DNA of 64,000 nucleotides from Bathynomus jamesi (lineage: Eukaryota > Arthropoda > Malacostraca > Isopoda > Cirolanidae), in assembly GCA_023014485.1 (NCBI GenBank), contig JAJOZX010002701.1, forward strand, positions 1 through 64,000, read 5' to 3'. Below, piece by piece: positions 42,613-54,294 of this stretch. Below the pieces are notes generated by a model, which saw nothing but the letters and a program-made list of their open reading frames with translations, had not been told where the DNA came from and ran no database searches. Each line of letters opens with the position of its first letter. Position 1 is the stretch's first letter. The position numbers and the translations under genes are program-made.

Positions 42613-44896
42613 GATGTTTTGTGATTGTGAATTTTTCTTAAAAAATTTGGCATCAAATACTAAATATAAACATTTCACTAGAGAACATATGAAGTGTGCC
42701 ATATTTGAAGTACCTTGTGAGATGAGTGATATGCAACTACCAACTTATAACTGCATTATGAAAGATTACCTGTTCACAAACATTTAGTGAAGGAGCAGAT
42801 GAATAACAAGGAGCCTTCATTTTCTGAAATAGCAGAGGCAGTTTCCAAAAAGGTAGAAAATATTTGGAAGAAGGCCTCTTTGCCAATAGTTTCACATACA
42901 CGCGTTTTACAGATGATGCGAGTGTACCATGATAATACAGGTCCTTATTAAAGCCATACAAGTCACGCAAGGATCAGCCTAAGTACAAAAATCAGCTTGA
43001 AGAATTTGAAAACTCTTCAAAATGCACTTTGTTTGACATCTGCACCTGCAAATGTAAGGAGTTTAGGAGATGCTCATGTGAAAAGAGTAAGAAAGTCCCT
43101 CCAAAAGAGCAGGATTTTTTAAATGACCAACGAACACGCAGAATAATGGTGATAGGAAGCATTGACATAGCACACACAAGACGATTACAAGCAAGAGAAC
43201 ATCGAAAGGAAATGGAAAAAGCACGTCTGGAATCCTCACAAACAACTAGTGCTGCTATAACCAATACGTCCAACTTACAAATCGAAACAGAGACAAGTGA
43301 ACTTCAACAACTAGAAGAGATATCTGAAGATAATGAGGAAGATACAACCTCGACTCAATATGTAATATCAGAACAACAGATACGTGAGCCACTGCCTTCA
43401 TTAGCAATTACTTGTGATAGATTTAAAATGTCGGACAGAGCTGGGGCTGCTATTGCTTCTGCAGTATTGGCAGATCTTAAAATTGTTACTCCGAAGACAA
43501 AGGGAATATTATAGACAGAAGTAAGCTAAGACGTGAAAGACAAAAACAGAGAAAGGAACTACAACAGATAGGAGAGCCAAAAACCATGCGGGGATTATAC
43601 TTTGATGGCAGAAAGGATAAAACAATGATTCAAGTCCAGGAGAGTGATGGCTCTAACCACCAAAGAACCAAACGCGAAGAGCATATCAGCATAATATCTG
43701 AACCACACTCTCTGTACTTTGCACATGTGACACCTTCCAGTGGCAAAGCTAAATACATTTGCACAGCGCTAGTGAATTGCTTGAAAGAAAGGAATGTTGA
43801 TATAGGGAACATCGTTGCAGTTGGCTGTGATTCGACAGTGGTTAACACTGGTAGTATTGGAGGCACAATAAGATTACTAGAAGAAGCCTTTAATAAGCCA
43901 TTACAGTGGCTGATATGCCTTTTACACCTTAATGAACTTCCATTGCGCCATCTGTTTCATCACTTGGATGGTACCACTACTGGACCAAGAGCATTTTCAG
44001 GAGAAATTGGCCGAGCACTTTCAGACTGTGAAAAGCTTCCCATAGTTAACTTCAAACCCATTGAAATTCAAGAGGACATGTGTGAAGTTGATGTAGATGA
44101 CATAAGTACTGACCAGAAATACCTTCTTGAAATTCACAAGGCTATATCAAGTGGAACATTCTCAAAGAGTCTTAGTCATAAGAGTCCAGGCAATATATCA
44201 CATTCAAGGTGGCTCACCACAGCAAACAGGACTCTGCGGTTATATGCAAGCACAGAGAATCCTTCAGGCAATTTACAAGAATTAGCTACTTTCATTGTTA
44301 GGGTATACGCACCAATGTGGTTTCAGATAAAGCGTAAACCATTATGCCAATATGGTGCTAAACATATGTGGCATATGATTGCAAGAAGCCGGTATCTCCG
44401 TGAAGAGCTTAGGAGAGTACATGACTCAGTCATTCAGCGAAATGCATATTACGCAAATCAAGAAAACATTCTCATTGCAATGATAGCTGATGAAAGGGAG
44501 CATGTGCGTCAGTTGGGATTTAGGGGTATCATAAAAGCAAGGGCATGCATTCAAGAAACAGATGTTATCAGGTATTTTAAGGTGCCAGAAATAAATTTTT
44601 ATGCCAAAGACTATACAGCTCTCATTATGTGGCAAGATTTTCAGATAGCAGAACCACCGATAACCAAAGGAGTTTCTCTTGATGATATTGAATCATGCAT
44701 CAAACATGGTACTACTCTTCATTCAGAATTATTTCAGTTTCCATGTCATACACAAGCCGTAGAGAGATGCGTCAAGCTCGTTACAGACGCTGCTGGATCA
44801 GTCTGCGGACCTACAAACAGAGACGGTTGGATTCGTGCTACATTAGAATCAAGGAAAAACAGCCAAAATTTGACACAAAAGCAAATTACTAAATAG
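42613..44896 (+). pseudogene. hAT-like transposase of element A, nearly intact, three frameshifts
   Basis: N-terminal part MFCDCEFFLKNLASNT (42613), then after a shift near 42776 KEQMNNKEPSFSEIAEAVSK and VSHTRVLQMMRVYHDNTG. After a shift near 42945 a Cys-rich box CTLFDICTCKCKEFRRCSC, a possible zinc-binding module, then LPSLAITCDRFKMSDRAGAA and IASAVLADLKIV. After a shift near 43510 the long 43586-44896 frame follows with the likely RNase H-like core: YFDGRKDKTM, AVGCDSTVVNTG, CLLHLNELPL, SHSRWLTT, NAYYANQENILIAMIADE and QAVERCVKLVTDAAG. D in DGRK and D in CDST are candidate metal ligands (inference). No hAT dimerisation domain is obvious. Ends 44894. Confidence 0.82.
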
Positions 44897-45076
44897 TCTT
44901 CAGCAAGAACCCTTTCTAGAGGGAGGTTGGTTGGGGAAAGGGTGGTAACTCCGCTAAGGCACGAAATAACGTTTCTTAACTGTCTCAAGCCAGTATAAAG
45001 GAGGAGAGACATCCTAATTTATTACTGTTCCCTTTTTCAAGTAAATACAGAATCATACTTAATTGTCATTTTTAAG

Positions 45077-45398
45077 TTAAAATCAGCCCTCTTGTGGCAG
45101 CTGAAGATATTAAGCATATGAAAAGGCATTTTACAAAACGAATTCTTATCATTTAAGAATCTTAATCAAACTATTAGATAATTCTAAGATAAAATTTTAT
45201 AATAGTTTGATAAACCTAAAATAGAAGCATTTTTATCCTTTTTACCCAAAATTGTGTTAAATTTAGCCCCCTGGTGGCAGCTGAAAATATTAAAGAAATG
45301 AACTCATATTTTGGCAGGTATATATAGTCGACTAAATGCAACTTTTAATCACTATTAGAACTTCATACTAGAAAAAAAGTATTTTTCGCTCCACCCTA
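45077..45398. repeat. Right TIR of transposon A
   Basis: Inverted partner of 41919-42240, with GTGGCAGCTGAA twice (about 45094 and 45273). Starts just after the gene's 3' flank. Confidence 0.9.
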
Positions 45399-45869
45399 CT
45401 GAGTATGTCAATGACTTCCAAAGATTTTCTACTCTAGCACAGGAAATTAAGAGGAATTGCAGTAATGGCAAAGGATGTTCGCACTGAGGGAATGGGGGAG
45501 GAAGATGTGGAAGAGTTATTGAAATCCCATGGCAAGCCTCTAATTGATGTTGAATTAGTTGAATTAAAAGCAGAAGAGAATACCTCTGATGATGTTAAAC
45601 AACCAAGAGAACTAAAAATGAGTGAATTGGCTGATTTATTTGCTCAAACAGAACAATTCATTGCAAGGTTCTCTGAAATTGATCCAGTAAAAGATAGTAT
45701 GAAAGTGTGTAAAGAAATGCCAACCACTACTATGTAGAAATCTGCAGAGAGAAAATGAAGCAGAGGAAGAGTCATCAGCTAGCTATACATTCCCTCTTAG
45801 TAAGAACTCTTGATCCAAAGAAGCAGAAGCAAGATGAACTGACTATGTCTGTGACTTGGGGCAACTACT

Positions 45870-46034
45870 TTTGTATCTGCAAATTTTTATATTTCACTAC
45901 CTACTCACCCATACATATAGCACCTCATTTTTCATTTGTTGCCACCCTGATGCAAGACCATTTAAAATTGTTTGCAATCTTGTATTCATTTTTCTACTCA
46001 ATTTATGATTGGTCCCCAATATTTCATGAGCTTT
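45870..46034. other. Short spacer, no feature recognised
   Basis: AT-rich stretch between the Tigger end and the CR1/L2 fragment. Confidence 0.4.
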
Positions 46035-46570
46035 TAATTATAGAATCTCCTCTGTGAAACCTCATCAAATGCTTTACTAAAATCCAAATAAATAACATCT
46101 ACATCATCTATCTGATCAATTACAAACTATAAAATGTCTAAAAGATTAGACAAACAAAAACTTTCCCAATCTAAATCCATGCTGGGAACATGAAGTATGA
46201 TTAAAACTTTCCAAATGTTCTTGACTATGGTACTATTCTTTATAATTCTTTCTAGTACTATCTTTCCTATCATTAATGTTAAACTAAGACATCTATAATT
46301 TCCAACCTCCTTTTACTACCCTTTTTGTAAATGGGTAGCAACGAACACTTGTTTTTTCCATTCATGAGGTACCTCTGAATAATTAATAGATCTAACAAAC
46401 AAAATATTTAGTGCTTAAGCTACCCTTCCCCTTCATTAAGAATCCTTGCATAATTATTATCAGGACTAACAGCTTTATTTGGTTTTAGTGCATTATTTTA
46501 TAGTTTAGAGAATTTAAAGAATCAAAATCAAAATTATTCAATTTTTCTTCAGTAAAAACAGCTAAAATAA
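46035..46570 (-). pseudogene. CR1/L2-like LINE fragment, N-terminal RT
   Basis: On the minus strand: NKAVSPDNNYARILNEGEG, MNGKNKCSLLPIYKKGS and DDVDVIYLDFSKAFDEVSQR. This is the fingers/palm start of the family at 16146-17300. It stops sharply at 46035 after the SKAFD motif and has frameshifts. Confidence 0.82.
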
Positions 46571-46904
46571 CATTAATTTTTCAATCTTTTCTATATGTTT
46601 CAGCCATGCTGATTACAGATTTGGCATCAGATTTGCTCAGAAAACTATAGTTTTTATGATATGGTCAAATTTAGAAATCTTACTTTTTCGCATCTTTTAA
46701 GTCATTTTTCTGAGATAGCAAAAGTAATTTCAAGTGCAAAATTCAAAATGTCCCCAAAACTGGGGTTTATTAGTAATGTTTTTATTGGTTAAGGCCCATT
46801 AATAAATATTTGTACACATATGGTTTCTTATTTCTGTTTATAAATTTTTTTTTTTGTATTTTTCAGATATTTGAATTAAAATTATATGGTGATGGCTACC
46901 AACA

Positions 46905-48710
46905 GGCCCTGCAGACACTGCAGATTCATTTTGTTATGTTTGCAGCCATTACATCAATCCAAAGCAAGTAAAGCACAAAATTGACACAGGAATGAAGTTT
47001 TGTGCAGCATATCACGCTTACTTTGGCATGCCCACAGGCAATCAAGATAAATCATGGGCACCTCACTTTTGCTATGGAAGCTGCCGTTCCACATTAGAAG
47101 GATGGCTGCAAGATACAGTACCAGAAAAGGCATGCCATTTGCTATCCCTCCCTCGCATTTGGAGGGAGCAAACCAATCACCATGATGATTACTACTTCTG
47201 CATGGTAGATATTTCACTCTACAAGAGAGGTAAAGGTAAAAAAAATGTCCTATATCCAAATATCCCATCTTCTATTGCCCAGGTCACCCATAATGAAGAT
47301 TTGCCCATTCCATGCCCACCCACCATGGAGGAAATAGAAGAAACATCTTTAATATCCTCTGATGAAGATGAAGATGCTGACTTCAAGGCAAGCTCCAATA
47401 CATCACCCCATTTCCCCAACCAGAAAGACAGACAACTGAGTCAGGGATATGAACCTTACAAAAACCAATGCAGAAATTATGACATCCCGCCTTAAAGAGC
47501 GGAATCTTTTGGACCCAAGTATCAAGATCTTTCTACAGGAATAGGCATTTGTGATACACTTCTTTCTACTCCTGTTTTGCATAGAGTTCTCTTTGCTACT
47601 GCCGTGATGTGAATGGCCTTTTTGCTGAGATAGGAAGTGAATACAGCCCTGCTGATTGGCATTTGTTTATTGCCAGTTCAACAAAGTTTAAAAGGCATCC
47701 TACTACATAATGGAAACATGTTTCCATCTATTCCTGCGGCTCATTTGGTTGAATTGAAGGAAGAATATGAAAATGTGAAGCAGTTGCTAGACAAAATAAA
47801 CTACAGTGAACATAGATGAGCCGTATGTGGAGACTTCAAAATGCTAGGATTCCTGCTTGGACTACAGGGTGGTTACACTAAATATTCATGTTTCCTTTGC
47901 CTTTGGGACAGCAGAGCAGATGGTGAGCACTTTGTCAGAAAGGAATGGCCCGTGAGAAATGAGCTTAATCCAAGCAAACAATGTTCTTAACAAAGCCCTT
48001 GTTCCAACAGACAATTTTGCTACCCCTGCTGCATATCAAGCTTGGTCATATTAAGCAATTCATTCAGCAAAGTTTTAGATGCTGAAAGTGATGCTCTTTA
48101 TCATATACATTCAATGTTTCCCAAACTTTCTGAAGCTAAAATCAAGGGAGGCATATGAAAATAAAAACCCACTCTAATAGACAGAGTTTATTTCCACAAC
48201 AGTTTCGACGCCCACTGGCCAGTGGGCGTCGAAACTGTCGTGGAAATAAACTCTGTCTATTAGAGTGGGTTTTTATTTTCATATTTTGACCTTCACGTAG
48301 AAAAAAGTGGTTTTTTTGCATTTACAAGGGAGGCATATTTGTTGGACCTCAAGTCAGATGCATTGTTAGCATCTAAAAAGTTAGAAGAAAAAATGATGCC
48401 TCTTAAAAAAAATGCTTGGCAGTCATTTTGGCTTGTAGTCCATGGATTTATAGGTAACAAGAATAATGACAACTACAAAGAGCTAGTAGAAAATCTACTC
48501 AAATACTTTCAAAGGTTAAGTTGTAGAATGTCCCTGGACTCACATTTAGAATTCTTCAGACCAAATGAATGTTTTCACCAAGATATCCAAACCATCAAGA
48601 GGAGATATCGGGGAAAATGGAATGAAGCTATGATGAATGACTATATCTCGTGTTTAATACGAGATAATCCACAGGACAAGAGAAAAAGTCACTCAAATGT
48701 ACATTTTTAA
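46905..48710 (+). pseudogene. Decayed unclassified transposon-like gene, common in invertebrates, split by a palindromic insert
   Basis: Starts DSFCYVCSHYINPKQVKHKI with a CxxC pair. Then YHAYFGMPTGNQDKSWAPHF, CRSTLEGWLQ, RIWREQTNHHDDYYFCMVDI, YPNIPSSIAQVTH and DLPIPCPP (to 47492). Broken pieces follow (AVLLHNGN-like at about 47700, ARIPAWTTGWLH antiframe of LGLQGGYTKYSCFLCLWDSR at 47850-47910, LSEAKIKGGIF). After the insert at 48157-48324 comes DNYKELVENLLKYFQRLSCR, LEFFRPNECFHQDIQTIKRR and WNEAMMNDYISCLIRD. I recognise the overall pattern from multicopy genes of arthropods and cnidarians but know no name or function; the transposon nature is inferred from copy number in other genomes. Confidence 0.7.
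48157..48324. mobile_element. 168-bp palindromic retroposon with Penelope tail, 14-bp TSD
   Basis: CAAGGGAGGCATAT occurs at 48143-48156 and 48325-48338. The insert holds two inverted 62-base arms (GAAAATAAAAACCCACTCTA ... TTTCGACGCCCACTGG and its complement). Then comes a single-stranded tail ending GTGGTTTTTTTGCATTTA. The arms equal the 3' tail of the Penelope fragment at 35109-36028. Removing it restores KIKGGIFVGPQ in the host frame. Confidence 0.88.
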
Positions 48711-49171
48711 GCATTATCCATTTAGATTTGAGAGCATATTATATTTGGGTGCATTTTATATACTGTACATTATATATATATCTTTAAATATGAAATATAT
48801 TTATTTTCCTTTCCTTTTCTTCATTGTGATTTTTGCTCTCTGATAAGCCACTAGGTACAAAAAATAGATTATGGTTTTCAAAAGAAACTAGAGTTTTCAT
48901 GAGAAAACTAATGCAATTTTTTAATTCAGCACACCCAAAAACAAAGAAACACCAAAAAAAATAAGATAAACAAATTTTCCAAAATTTTGTTACATATAGT
49001 GTAATCATTAACTTTTAAAACATCACTTTTTACATGTTTATACACAACAATAGATGATATAACTAATCAATAATGCTTAAGAGGTTAAAAACCAACATCA
49101 TTCTCAGCATTTTCAAATGTCCTATCATTACACATGTTCTACAAGGCAAATTCTATCTGCTTTTTATTGTA

Positions 49172-50064
49172 CAGGGTGTACATAAAGTCAGGATCTATTT
49201 TTGTGAAGCACTTGGAAATTATATGGAATTCAATCATAAAATGATAAAGTGGTAACATTTATTAAATAATTAAGAGTAGGATTCGATGTGATGCCCATCA
49301 ATATCCCTGCACAGCTCAAATCATTCTGCAGCATTTCTAAACACATTCTGGAGCATTTGCGGGGTTATGTTATCTGCAGCAGTTCGTATACGTGTACGTA
49401 AGTTTTCAAGACTCGTAATCTTCGTCTGATAGACGTGCGATTTGATAAAGCCCCATGCAAAGAAATCTAAAGGGGTTAAATCTGGTGATCTCACTGGCCA
49501 AGGTCTGTTGCTTCCGCGTCCGATCCAGCGATTTGGAAAACGTCCATTTAGATAATCCTGAACAATTTTGGCATAGTGACAAAGAGCACCATCATGTTGA
49601 TAGACAACGGGGATAGGATTGTTAGTACCGTCGTTTATCAACATGATGGTGCTCATTGTCACTATGCCAAAATTGTTCAGGATTATCTAAGTGGATGTTT
49701 TCCAAATCGCTAGATCGGACGCGGAAGCAACAGACCTTGGCCAGTGAGATCACCAGATTTAACCCCTTTAGATTTCTTTGCATGGGGCTTTATCAAATCA
49801 CACGTCTATCAGACGAAGATTACAAGTCTTGAAAACTTACGTACACGTATACGAACTGCTGCAGATAACAACCTCGCAAATGCTCCAGAATGTGTTTAGA
49901 AATGCTGCAGAATGACTTGAGCTGTGCAGGGATACTGATGGGCATCACATCGAATCCTACTCTTAATTATTTAATAAATGTTACCACTTTATCATTTTAT
50001 GATTGAATTCCATATAATTTCCAAGTGCTTCACAAAAATAGATCCTGACTTTATGTACACCCTG
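49172..50064. mobile_element. mariner-type transposon as an 893-bp foldback
   Basis: Flanked by TA (49170, 50065); ends CAGGGTGTACATAAAGTCAG and its complement. Each arm is about 440 bp and carries the transposase C-terminal half. The left arm (minus, 49321-49662) reads VYQHDGALCHYAKIVQDYL, RWIGRGSNRPWPVRSPDLTP, LDFFAWGFIKSHVYQ. The right arm carries the same on the plus strand with small changes. D of HDGA and D of DLTPLDFF belong to the DDD catalytic set; the N-terminal half is missing. Confidence 0.88.
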
Positions 50065-53000
50065 TATTTGGGTAATTCCAGGACAGATCATGCAAAAAAA
50101 AATGAAATTTTACACCACACCCCTTACAGTTTTCCTATAAGTTGTTGTATAGTATTGCTTATACCAAAAACCCAAAATTTCAAGTTTCAGATTGATCAGA
50201 CTTACGGTTCAAAAGTTATGACCCTTCCAATTTTGGGGGGTTCTCAGGGACCCCCAAATTTCAAATTACCATATCTTAGCCCTTAATCGAGATAGAAGAA
50301 TGATTCAAATTGCATTTGAAAGGTAATTTGTCAAATATTAAACAAGTATAGACATGGATAGCAGCTTAGTTGAGGAGTAAGAGTTGTGACAACTTATATT
50401 ATTAAAGAGAGGTTTTACCCCCCAACTCAATGGATTTTTTAAAAATTTTCCTATCAGATTAAACCTAAACTCTATCTGTATAAGTGGCATTTAAGAAATT
50501 GCTGTGTATTTAGGTGCAAACTGTGTTTTTAGATTTGAATAGTGATAACTTTATTGAAAAGAATTATATTTTAATAATGATTTGTCACCTGCATTTAATT
50601 TAATTTTTTTCCTGAAAAGTATGCTGCCTTATATGCACCTACCAGTACTTATTTAATTGTAAATGTTTCAAGAATGAAACAATTCAATTATTAGCAACTA
50701 CATTTTATTTTTTGTTCTAAAATATATACAGAGTACAGCACACAGGTTCAACAAACTCATTAAACATAATATAATATAATAAACAAATTTCTCAACTGAA
50801 GCCTGCGAACTGTGACTAAGTACTAGAAACAATATATACACACTTAAACTTGTATGACAGTAACTTAGAAGTACAAGCATCAACTGGGTGAGTATAATAT
50901 ACTGTACTAAAAACTTTTATGGCTCCACTAATTTGATCTCTTTTGGATGGAAAGAGTAGGCAATTTTAATACCACACAGGATATTTGGATTGAACATCTA
51001 TTGAATCATTTTGCTTTGTCTTACCCAGCAAATGTCTTCCTTCTCTGGAAAATGGTATTTATTAAGGCCTCCTGAAGATGTTAAAAAGCTAATTTGGTAA
51101 TCAGCAAATTCTTCTGAACTGTCTTTGATTATTCCAAGCCAGATTTTACTATCATACAAGCAACATATTGGCCAATATGATACTCAGTATCTTTGTTTAC
51201 TAGGAGACTGCTCTCACCCTGTTCAACTTGATTTGTTCTAAACAAAGTAGGACTTTCTGAATCAGATGTTTGATAAGCCTGTATCTGGTTCCTTGACTTG
51301 GGTACAATTCTGTGGAAGCCTCTTGTGCCTTTGATTGATATAGCTTCATTAACTCATCAAATATATGCGTCTCTCCAAACATCGCTTCAGTCTTTCCAGA
51401 GATCTTCGCGGCACTGGAAGAGTTGCATGACATCATTAACACGTAATTTACAAATTATGTTATGAATGGTCAATTTTCAATATGTGGGCATGTCTTCTAC
51501 CATTTCTGACCAATTGTAAGTAAAAATTAATCAGCTGAGATTAGTATATTCTAAGAAAACTGACCACCAATTGGTTCAGGGTTGTGCAGTCCGTAGATTC
51601 TAAGAAAACTGACCGCTAATTGGTTCAGGGTCATGCAGTCTGTCTTGCTTGTTTTTTCTTTTGCTACAGATTTGCTTGTGGGTACTTTTTATTTCTTGTG
51701 GTAACATTTAATTTTACTTTATTTCCATACAATAATATCTTGAAGTGAAAGTGATACTGACATCGTGAGTAATGATTCTAGTGTCTTGAGTGTAGACCAT
51801 ATCAATATGGCAAATAGGCCATCAGTGAGCGCTATCTCTGAAACCATTCATTTATCAAACATATGGGCAGTGAAACTCATTTTCTTTTCAGATATGCAAG
51901 TTACCCATAAAATTTGAAGCTAAAGTAAGTAAAGAAAACTATTTCTGATGGGGGACTTGTCTTGTTAAGAGGCCTTCAAAACTTAAACCTCTGTTTACTT
52001 TTTTTTTCTTTCAACTTCAGACCATTACTTTGGTCTTATATAATTATTTTAGGAAAATTTAATTAACATAATATTAAAGTACATTTCTTTCTCATTAAAA
52101 TGATGCATAATATGTATATCTAGCATGAACAATACGATCATTCCATAAAAAAAAATTGAAAGGGTATGCAATTCTCAGAATTTGCAACATGTATGTGAAA
52201 TACGCCGAATGAGAGATGGGTTAAACCTCCTGCTTAGCTGGAGCCTTTACTCTGGATATTGTTTCTTTAGTCAATTTTTTCCTTTACTGTACTTAGGAAC
52301 TTCTGGAATAATACCAAATTGAGCTCTCAAATGTCTGGCTTTGTCAACAGTGTACCTAGTGGCACCGAAAAACTGCTGGGTTCTAGGAACTGTAAAAGGA
52401 GACAGTGTAAGTATCTGAAGTCTTTGTTGATAGGAAGATGTTGAGTTGAATTCTTCTTTGAGATCATTCATCAGTGCATCTCATACCTGTTTAAAAGAAG
52501 AAAAATACATAATATAAATCATTGCAAATTTTTTTTAATATATATTATGAATTAAATAAAATTCAAATTTTCAAAGATCATTCTGATAGTATATTCATAA
52601 GTAAGTACTGTTAATTTAATCGCCTTGTATCATATTTAGCTGCATTTGTGGTTTTTACAGGTAAGAGACTGAGTAAAAGAGACCAAGTATTAATCTAATT
52701 TACATACAGTTTCTTACATACCTTGCAATATTTTTCTCCATTTTTTTTTAAGATCTTGTTTATTGGATGGTCCAGCATCATCTTCAAAGTTCTGTCACAG
52801 ACATTGAGTCTTCCAATTTACTTTTTAGAGATGTTGAAGCTCTTTGGTATTTTTTAGATGCCATCTTTGATTTACTGATACTGCTCCTGAAGGCCATGTG
52901 AAAATTTATATTTTAAAGTCTACCATTAGGTATATCAGGGATGCCACTCCTTGGGATTTATCCCAAGATCTTGGCATTTTCTGTGATACCTTGGGATATT

Positions 53001-53117
53001 GGGATTTCTTTAAACATGTATAGCAAATCTTGGGATTTTAATCTTGGGATTCTTGGTTTTTTTTTAATTGAGGTATATATTGAAAATTATAAAACTATAG
53101 ACGTAGAATATAGTACA

Positions 53118-53119
<2 letters not shown>
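50065..53119. other. 3-kb stretch without a recognisable gene
   Basis: AT-rich. Contains a tandem duplication at about 51553-51645 (TCTAAGAAAACTGACC...TTGGTTCAGGGT, twice) and a decayed repeat-type reading at 52271-52471. The rest, including an open stretch at 51200-51442 minus, shows no motif I know. Confidence 0.45.
52271..52471 (-). pseudogene. Fragment of an unclassified multicopy ORF
   Basis: Reads QRLQILTLSPFTVPRTQQFF, GATRYTVDKARHLRAQFGII. The pattern QILTLxP...F..S.Y.V..AR.L....GI recurs in transposon-like genes of invertebrates. No complete gene around it. Confidence 0.35.

Positions 53120-53172
<53 letters not shown>
53120..53172. repeat. (AT)n microsatellite
   Basis: About 26 AT units immediately left of the mariner element; a shorter (AT)n follows that element and borders the next one. 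Confidence 0.95.
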
Positions 53173-53173
<1 letters not shown>

Positions 53174-53176
<3 letters not shown>

Positions 53177-53921
53177 GGTGTCCCATAAGTCCAGCATCAT
53201 AGGAGAAATTCATATTTTTTGATTTCTACAAACCATAATTTATGCTCGGGATGCCAATTTCCTGTCCACCATTCTGTTCAGTGACGAGGCTGTTTTTTAT
53301 GGAAATGGTGAGGTAAATCAACAGAACACCCGCTACTGGTCTCAAAACAACCCTCACTGGTATACCTCTTCTCGGGTGATGGCATAGTGTGGCATTTGGA
53401 AGGATCGCATCATAGGCCCCCTTTTTTTCGATGAACATGTCACAAGAGGCACCTACCTACATATACTCAAGAAAGAAGCATTTCCCAGTGTCTTGAACAA
53501 AGAAGGACATTTCCCAACATGGTTCCAGCAAGACGGCACTCCTGCACATTACAGCACCCAAGTAAGGGAATACCTGTATCAACAATTCCCTGGTCATTGG
53601 ATAGGACGTTGAGGGCCTGTGGAATGGCCAGCTAGAAGCCCGGATCTCACGTCCCTAGATTTTTATCTCTGGGGCCACTTGAAAGTGCTGGTATACGCAG
53701 AGAAAATTACGAGTGTTGAACATTTGCAGCAGCGCATTATTGGGGCATGTAACACCATTACTCCTGACATCATTCACCGTGTGCTTGCTGACTGGGTATT
53801 ATGTCTGAATTTGTGTTTTGAAAACAATGGTGGACATATTGAGCACGTTCTGTAAATAAAAGCTTTTGTTTTGCCTTTTTTTATTATTTTTCCTATGATG
53901 CCAGACTTATGGGACACCCTG
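53174..53921 (+). mobile_element. mariner-type transposon, 5' half of transposase deleted
   Basis: 31-bp TIRs CAGGGTGTCCCATAAGTCCA / CAGGGTGTCCCATAAGTCTG with TA flanks. The plus-strand reading starts inside the catalytic domain (TILFSDEAVFYGNGEVNQQN), a stop follows (GLY-type TAG at 53386), then GTYLHILKKEAFP, TWFQQDGTPAHYSTQVREYL, WIGR, a TGA, PVEWPARSPDLTSLDFYLWG and the end at 53852. The HTH part is gone. Two stops: not functional. Confidence 0.88.
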
Positions 53922-54242
53922 TATATATATATATATATTAAGGTGACACTTATTTTCGAAAGTTTGAATTTTTATCGGGACGGGCGCGTTTCTGGTTCCA
54001 TTTTGTCAAAAAATATCGTGTGTAAAATATTTTTGAAATAAAACAATATTTAGAACTGCCTCAATACGGTCAAAGTTTGTATATTTTCTCGAAAAGTAGA
54101 AATTTTAGATCATGATGTTCTATGCCTCTAGCAAATAAAATATCACTTCTAGTTTGTTCAAGCTACTAATCTTGACCTAAAACATATAACGGGACTTCAT
54201 ACTTTCAACTCTAGGTCCCCCTCAACTCGAGTATTAGCCCCT

Positions 54243-54261
54243 CAAGGGGGGGGGGGGGGGG
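54243..54261. repeat. Poly-G run
   Basis: About 17 G just downstream of the element B stop codon, preceded by CCCCTCAA. Confidence 0.9.
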
Positions 54262-54294
54262 TATCATGGGCGCCCATCTCCCTCTCATTGTTGC

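Larger units (their letters stand above)
41919..45398 (+). mobile_element. Complete hAT-like DNA transposon A, 3480 bp, 322-bp TIRs, perfect 8-bp TSD
   Basis: Begins TAGGGTGGAGCGAAAAATAC and ends with its complement. Target duplication CTGAGTAT at 41911-41918 and 45399-45406. The TIRs are 41919-42240 and 45077-45398 and about 90 percent alike by eye. Taking out the element and one duplication copy rejoins the Tigger frame as WKRLWPEYVNDF, which matches other Tigger proteins, so the borders are exact. It carries one gene (see 42613-44896). The 8-bp TSD and TAGGGTG start point to the hAT superfamily; the long TIRs are unusual there. Confidence 0.92.
40660..45869 (+). mobile_element. Tigger transposon (pogo superfamily), decayed and split by a hAT-like element
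   Basis: The left end CAGGTAGTCCCCAAG resembles Tigger TIRs; the right end is about 45868 (AGTTGCCCCAAGTC on the complement, approximate). The frame begins MASKIDVVKST (41004) and reads TLETKLKVIRHQDKTIR, SLKLPQTTVCTIFKNKNKIK, then LHNLKFTGKAVSTDKDSAES and QVFNMDETASGDFKLKPMFV, YHSENPHALKGYTKNRLPVI and LILDNIPGHPPNFDNLTPSI. After the inserted element it resumes at VNDFQRF and ends in an acidic tail (45465-45737). A segment is missing right after the first catalytic Asp (MDET joined to SGDFKLKP) and another after YLPKNKT. Dead copy. Confidence 0.9.

Noticed and set aside
43063..43866. Minus-strand open frames of 60-93 codons
   Set aside because: Antisense to the element A transposase; no motif.
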